NCBI GenBank assembly: GCA_030041305.1
Contig: JASHOC010000051.1
Location: 1-50,670, forward strand
DNA length: 50,670 nt
Source of the DNA: Acidobacteriaceae bacterium
GTDB taxonomy: Bacteria; Acidobacteriota; Terriglobia; Terriglobales; Acidobacteriaceae
Direction: 5' to 3'
The position numbers were made by a program, and so were the translations under genes. The first letter of the stretch is position 1. Each line of letters begins with the position of its first letter. Shown one piece after another: positions 47,580 to 50,670 of this stretch. Below the pieces are notes generated by a model that was given only the letters and a program-made list of their open reading frames with translations, was not told where the DNA came from and did no database searches.

Positions 47580-48524
47580 ATGCAAGGCCTCCGTCAGGGT
47601 TCGATGCACCTGGGCCGTGTCGCCGGAATCGATCTGTTTCTGCATTGGACCTGGTTTGTGGTGGCAATGCTCGAGATCGGGGCCCGGGAAAGCCGCTATT
47701 CCTCGGTGATCTGGGGCGCTCTGGAGTATTTGGCCCTCTTCCTCATTGTCCTTGTGCACGAATTCGGGCACGCGCTGGCCTGCCGCCAGGTAGGGGGAAT
47801 CGCAGACCGCATCGTGCTTTGGCCGCTGGGCGGAGTCGCGTACGTGAACCCGCCGCAGCGCCCCGGTGCTATGCTTTGGAGCCTTGCCGCTGGACCTTTG
47901 GTAAATGTGGCGCTGGCGCCCATCCTGGGCGCGGCGGTGGGGATCAGCCGATGGCTGGGATGGGCGTACACGGCGCCTGCGGCCTACCACTTCCTATGGA
48001 TGGTCTTTGGGATCAACCTGGCCCTGCTGGCCTTTAACATTTTGCCCATCTACCCGCTCGATGGAGGCCAGATTCTTCGCTCCCTGCTCTGGTACATGAT
48101 CGGGCGCGCACGCAGCCTGATGGTGGCTACGGTTCTTGGATTTGTGGGCGCGGCCGGTTTGGTTGGTGTTGCCCTGTGGCTGCACTCCACCTGGTCGTTG
48201 TTGATTGCCGGATATTTGCTCTTGAACTGCTGGAGTGGTCTGAAGGCCGCGCGTATATTGATTCGCAACGAAAAGCTGCCGCGGCGCGAGGGCTTTGCCT
48301 GCCCGAACTGCGGAGCCAAGCCTCCCATCGGCGCCCTTTGGCAATGCGCCCAGTGCGGTCAGGTCTTCGATACTTTCGCAAGCGGGGCTGCTTGCCCCCA
48401 TTGCGGGTCTCAATTTCCCAATACGATGTGCGGTGAGTGCCAGCAAATGCGCCCCATCAACGATTGGGTTGCCGGCGCCTACGCTCGGCAAAGCGCTATC
48501 GGACGCAGTTCCGCAACGACGTAG
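47580..48524 (+). CDS. Site-2 protease (M50) with C-terminal zinc ribbons
   Basis: 314 residues. Transmembrane segments carry the metalloprotease motif LVHEFGHALA with HEFGH at 60-64 and the third ligand in NILPIYPLDGGQ (Asp161). A hydrophobic region ends near 232. The soluble C-terminus has three Cys-rich knuckles (CPNCG, CAQCG, CPHCG, CGEC, about 250-300), like rubredoxin/zinc-ribbon tails. M50 proteases cleave within the membrane, for example anti-sigma factors; the target is unknown. Starts: ATG 47580 preferred; an internal ATG at 47604 is possible. TAAGCT (47567-47572) ends 7 nt before ATG 47580. The ribbon tail is unusual for S2P and may bind a regulatory partner. Confidence 0.85.
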   Translation: MQGLRQGSMHLGRVAGIDLFLHWTWFVVAMLEIGARESRYSSVIWGALEYLALFLIVLVHEFGHALACRQVGGIADRIVLWPLGGVAYVNPPQRPGAMLWSLAAGPLVNVALAPILGAAVGISRWLGWAYTAPAAYHFLWMVFGINLALLAFNILPIYPLDGGQILRSLLWYMIGRARSLMVATVLGFVGAAGLVGVALWLHSTWSLLIAGYLLLNCWSGLKAARILIRNEKLPRREGFACPNCGAKPPIGALWQCAQCGQVFDTFASGAACPHCGSQFPNTMCGECQQMRPINDWVAGAYARQSAIGRSSATT

Positions 48525-48605
48525 CCGCGCTCACGGCGTTCCATCCCTCGCCGTCGACTGGAGCGGATCTTCCCGCGGGCGAGAAAACTCAACCCCGTTG
48601 GATCC

Positions 48606-49802
48606 TCAGCGCAGGCCGGTCAGGAATTCGCCCATGCGCCGCACGCCCTCGTCAATGTTCTGCTTGGTCACGGGATACGAAAGCCGAATATGCTCCCGGG
48701 TGCCGAAGGCCTCGCCCGGCACCGTCACCACGTGAGCCTCGTGCAGCATGCGCGCGGCCAGCTCGGTGGCCGTGCGCATGCCGCCCTTGCCTAAATAGGC
48801 TGAGATATTCGGGTAAACATAAAATGCGCCTTCCGGCTTGGTGCAGGTGACGCCGGGAATCGCAGCCAGCCGCTCCAGCATGTGATCGCGCAATTCAATG
48901 AATTCCGCGCGGAATTCAGAGACGCACTCCTGCGAGCTGTTCAATGCCGCCACTGCGGCCTTTTGCACAATGCTGGCGGCGTTTGAGGTGGACTGCGACT
49001 GCAGTTTACTCAAGTTGGCGACCACCGGTTTCGACGCCAGGGCGTAACCGGCGCGCCAGCCCGTCATCGAATAGGTCTTCGACAGCGAACCCAGAACCAC
49101 GAGATGCTCCTTGGCCCACGTAAACGATCCGCCCGAAACAGGCTTGCCAGCGTAGTTCAGGTAGACATAGCACTCGTCCAAAAGCAGAAAAATACCGCGC
49201 TCGTGGGCGAGCCGGACGATGCGCTCCAGGTCCTCGGCCGACACCACCGAGCCGGCGGGGTTCGAGGGCGAATTGAGAATAATTGCCTTGGTGCGCGGTG
49301 TGACGGCCCGTTCAATGGCCCCCGCAGTGATGCGGAAGTTCTCTCCCTCGCTAGTTTCAAGGAAGACGACTTTGCCGCCGCCATACTGGATGATGTCTTT
49401 GAAGCTCACCCAGTAGGGAACCGGCAGGATGACTTCGTCGCCATGATCGACGAGCACCTGGATGGCGTTGAACAGAGCCTGCTTGCCGCCGGTGGAGAAG
49501 ATGGCCTCGTCGATCGAGTAATCCGAGCCAAAATCGCAGGCATGGCGCTCCACGATGGCCTTGCGCACGTCGGGAATGCCGGGGACCACGGTGTAGCGGG
49601 TGAAGTTGGCCTCGATGGCGTCGATGGCCGCGTCCTTGATATGGCGGGGCGTGGCGAAATGCGGCTCGCCAGCGCCGAAGTCCACCAGGTTGGCGCCTTG
49701 GGCGCGCAGCTTGGCGGCCTCGGCGGCCACCGCCATGGTCGCTGAAACCTCAATGCGGCCGATACGCTCGGCAAAAACTTGGGAAGGGCTGGAAACTGTC
49801 AT
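48606..49802 (-). CDS. Pyridoxal-phosphate aminotransferase, aspartate-aminotransferase class I/II type
   Basis: 398 residues. It begins like subgroup Ib aspartate aminotransferases (SATMAVAAEAAKLRAQGANLVDFGAGEPHF, about 20-49). The PLP lysine lies in LGSLSKTYSMTGWRAGYA (Lys242), an Asp for the pyridine ring in LLLDECY (Asp209), and SPSNPAGSV contributes the substrate-carboxylate Asn. The substrate-specificity Arg lies near the C-terminus (HIRLSYPV). It probably interconverts aspartate/2-oxoglutarate but could act on aromatic amino acids. The ATG at 49802 is preceded by AAAAGACGAG. It is between the M50 gene and coaD, convergent with the former. Confidence 0.9.
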   Translation of the reverse strand: MTVSSPSQVFAERIGRIEVSATMAVAAEAAKLRAQGANLVDFGAGEPHFATPRHIKDAAIDAIEANFTRYTVVPGIPDVRKAIVERHACDFGSDYSIDEAIFSTGGKQALFNAIQVLVDHGDEVILPVPYWVSFKDIIQYGGGKVVFLETSEGENFRITAGAIERAVTPRTKAIILNSPSNPAGSVVSAEDLERIVRLAHERGIFLLLDECYVYLNYAGKPVSGGSFTWAKEHLVVLGSLSKTYSMTGWRAGYALASKPVVANLSKLQSQSTSNAASIVQKAAVAALNSSQECVSEFRAEFIELRDHMLERLAAIPGVTCTKPEGAFYVYPNISAYLGKGGMRTATELAARMLHEAHVVTVPGEAFGTREHIRLSYPVTKQNIDEGVRRMGEFLTGLR

Positions 49803-49893
49803 CTCGTCTTTTATCTTGCCAGATTTGCGGGCGAGGTCAAAACGCGCGGCACAGGGAACCGCACCAGTTCACAACGCCAGGCGACGCAAGCGC

Positions 49894-50382
49894 TCAGGAG
49901 GTCCCGTTGATCCGCGCCCGAAGCCGTTTGAGCACATTGGGTGGCGCCAGACCGGTGATGTCGCCGCCAAAGCTGAAGACCTCCTTGACCATGCGTGAGC
50001 TGACAAAGGAGTAGCGACCGGCCGGCTGGAGAAAGACCGTCTCGATCTCCGGCGCCAGCCGCCGGTTCATGAGCGCCGTTTGAAATTCGTGCTCGTAATC
50101 GGAGATGGCGCGGATGCCGCGAAGGACCGCCGAGGCGCCCTGCTGCCGCGCGAACTCCACCATCAGCCCGTCAAAGGTGGCGACGGAAACGTTGCCGAGT
50201 GACTGCGTTACTTCCTCGAGCATTTCCACCCGTTCCTCCACCGTAAACAACGGGTTCTTCACCGGGTTGACGAGGATAGCGACCGTGAGCCGGTCAAAGA
50301 GCCGCGCGCCTCGCTGAATCAGGTCCAGATGGCCGTTCGTCGGCGGATCGAAGGTGCCGGGATAGATGGCTTTGACGGACAT
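49894..50382 (-). CDS. coaD: Phosphopantetheine adenylyltransferase
   Basis: 162 residues, standard. YPGTFDPPTNGHLDLIQRGARLFD (about 7-30) holds the nucleotidyl-transferase (T/H)xGH motif with His18. RGIRAISDYEHEFQTALMN and RYSFVSSRMVKEV are the other CoaD blocks. It adds AMP to 4'-phosphopantetheine in coenzyme A synthesis. The reverse strand has TGCTAGAAT (50398-50406), an extended -10 resembling that of argS, 15 nt before the ATG, so the leader is short, about 8-10 nt, with GAAGAG as Shine-Dalgarno sequence. The end faces the ISAs1 remnant on the same strand, 78 bp away. Confidence 0.95.
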   Translation of the reverse strand: MSVKAIYPGTFDPPTNGHLDLIQRGARLFDRLTVAILVNPVKNPLFTVEERVEMLEEVTQSLGNVSVATFDGLMVEFARQQGASAVLRGIRAISDYEHEFQTALMNRRLAPEIETVFLQPAGRYSFVSSRMVKEVFSFGGDITGLAPPNVLKRLRARINGTS

Positions 50383-50397
50383 CGGCGGCTCTTCAGG

Positions 50398-50406
50398 ATT
50401 CTAGCA
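50398..50406 (-). promoter_or_regulatory. Extended -10 promoter element for coaD
   Basis: TGCTAGAAT on the reverse strand, 15 nt before the coaD ATG. It is nearly identical to the TGTTAGAAT of argS (13991-13999). Confidence 0.5.
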
Positions 50407-50460
50407 GCCAACCGGCGCGGCGCCGGGTTTCGCCTCCCCGCTCTGCAGGGCAAACGCATC

Positions 50461-50670
50461 TTAATTCTCCACCCCGAGGAGGTGGAGCAGGTAGCTGTGG
50501 TCCCAGGCGGCCTGTAGGCGCTTGCCATGGATGCCGAGTTTGCAGGTTCGATCTTGCTTGAGCAAGTTGAGGGCGATGCGGTTGAGCAGGGAGAAGTTTT
50601 GCGCCGCATGGCCGACGCGTTTGCGGCTGTGGTCCTCGTTGAAGGCTACATCCAGCACCCAATGCAGTTT
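50461..50670 (-). CDS. ISAs1 family transposase, C-terminal fragment (cut by window edge)
   Basis: The visible 69 residues read from the edge KLHWVLDVAFNEDHSRKR, then GHAAQNFSLLNRIALNLLKQD and end at a TAA (50461-50463). LHWVLDVAFNEDxSR and ALNLL are the C-terminal marks of ISAs1 (H-repeat) transposases. The remainder lies beyond the window, so its integrity is unknown. The element's end would be expected between 50400 and 50461. Base composition is similar to the neighbouring genes. Together with the IS1595 fragment on the left, mobile elements bound this window on both sides. Confidence 0.85.
   Translation of the reverse strand, partial: KLHWVLDVAFNEDHSRKRVGHAAQNFSLLNRIALNLLKQDRTCKLGIHGKRLQAAWDHSYLLHLLGVEN

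Noticed and set aside
1..50670. CRISPR array, rRNA operon, prophage cluster or toxin-antitoxin pair
   Set aside because: No regularly spaced repeats, no rRNA sequence, no phage structural genes and no recognised toxin-antitoxin motif were seen.

Overview
The window reads as chromosomal DNA from an uncultured or environmental Acidobacteriota, probably the Terriglobia (Acidobacteriia) lineage. This is an inference. It rests on the high-GC protein-dense backbone, a giant Oar-like TonB-dependent receptor with an N-terminal carboxypeptidase-like domain, a secreted degenerate M1-type peptidase, an 88-residue coiled-coil protein starting MARGWES, a Gram-negative outer-membrane set (LptD plus a SurA-like chaperone), and dispersed palindromic repeats. 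No rRNA or CRISPR array is present. One tRNA gene (Cys) is present.

Layout. 1-2620 is a low-GC accessory patch: the N-terminus of an IS1595-type transposase runs off the left edge, followed by an orphan membrane-anchored protein, a phage-type zinc-finger protein, a tiny ORF with a perfect Shine-Dalgarno sequence and terminator, and a small membrane/zinc-knuckle protein. 2620-8400 holds a quinone-oxidoreductase-like dehydrogenase, an outer-membrane protein with a small basic partner, a phospholipase-C/acid-phosphatase-type phosphoesterase and a YbgC thioesterase. 8418-13874 is a leftward housekeeping run (metG, tatD, yajQ, polyprenyl synthase, O-methyltransferase), divergent from argS. sthA and a ROK-family protein follow. 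18984-25567 is an envelope block: RDD protein, lptD, a DsbA-like lipoprotein and a SurA-like lipoprotein. 25843-28661 carries acylphosphatase, a Trm112-like protein, the classical yceD-rpmF-plsX operon and tRNA-Cys. 28824-37050 holds trpG/pabA, a FecR-like secreted protein, the TonB receptor, rlmB and the translationally coupled pseudo-peptidase. 37258-40928 has a STAS-CRP/FNR pair behind a perfect CRP-type palindrome, then hemG/hemY and mutM. 40929-41951 is a 1-kb gene-poor stretch with a candidate structured RNA. Next come a basic protein ending in a receiver-like domain, a large secreted pectate-lyase/beta-propeller protein, mannose-1-phosphate guanylyltransferase, an M50 protease, an aminotransferase and coaD. 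The right edge cuts an ISAs1-type transposase.

How it works together. Most genes are core: translation (metG, argS, rlmB, rpmF, tRNA-Cys), lipid and isoprenoid precursors (plsX, polyprenyl synthase), cofactors (coaD, hemG) and outer-membrane assembly (lptD, SurA-like, DsbA-like). The most unusual signals are regulatory or structural rather than new enzymes. Ten genes have a TANNNT -10-like box ending 6-9 nt before the start codon, suggesting leaderless mRNAs. Two palindromic elements far apart share a structure with compensatory stem changes. A CRP-type site sits upstream of a gene pair whose regulator carries the matching recognition helix. Two gene-end regions carry 16-bp near-perfect inverted repeats.
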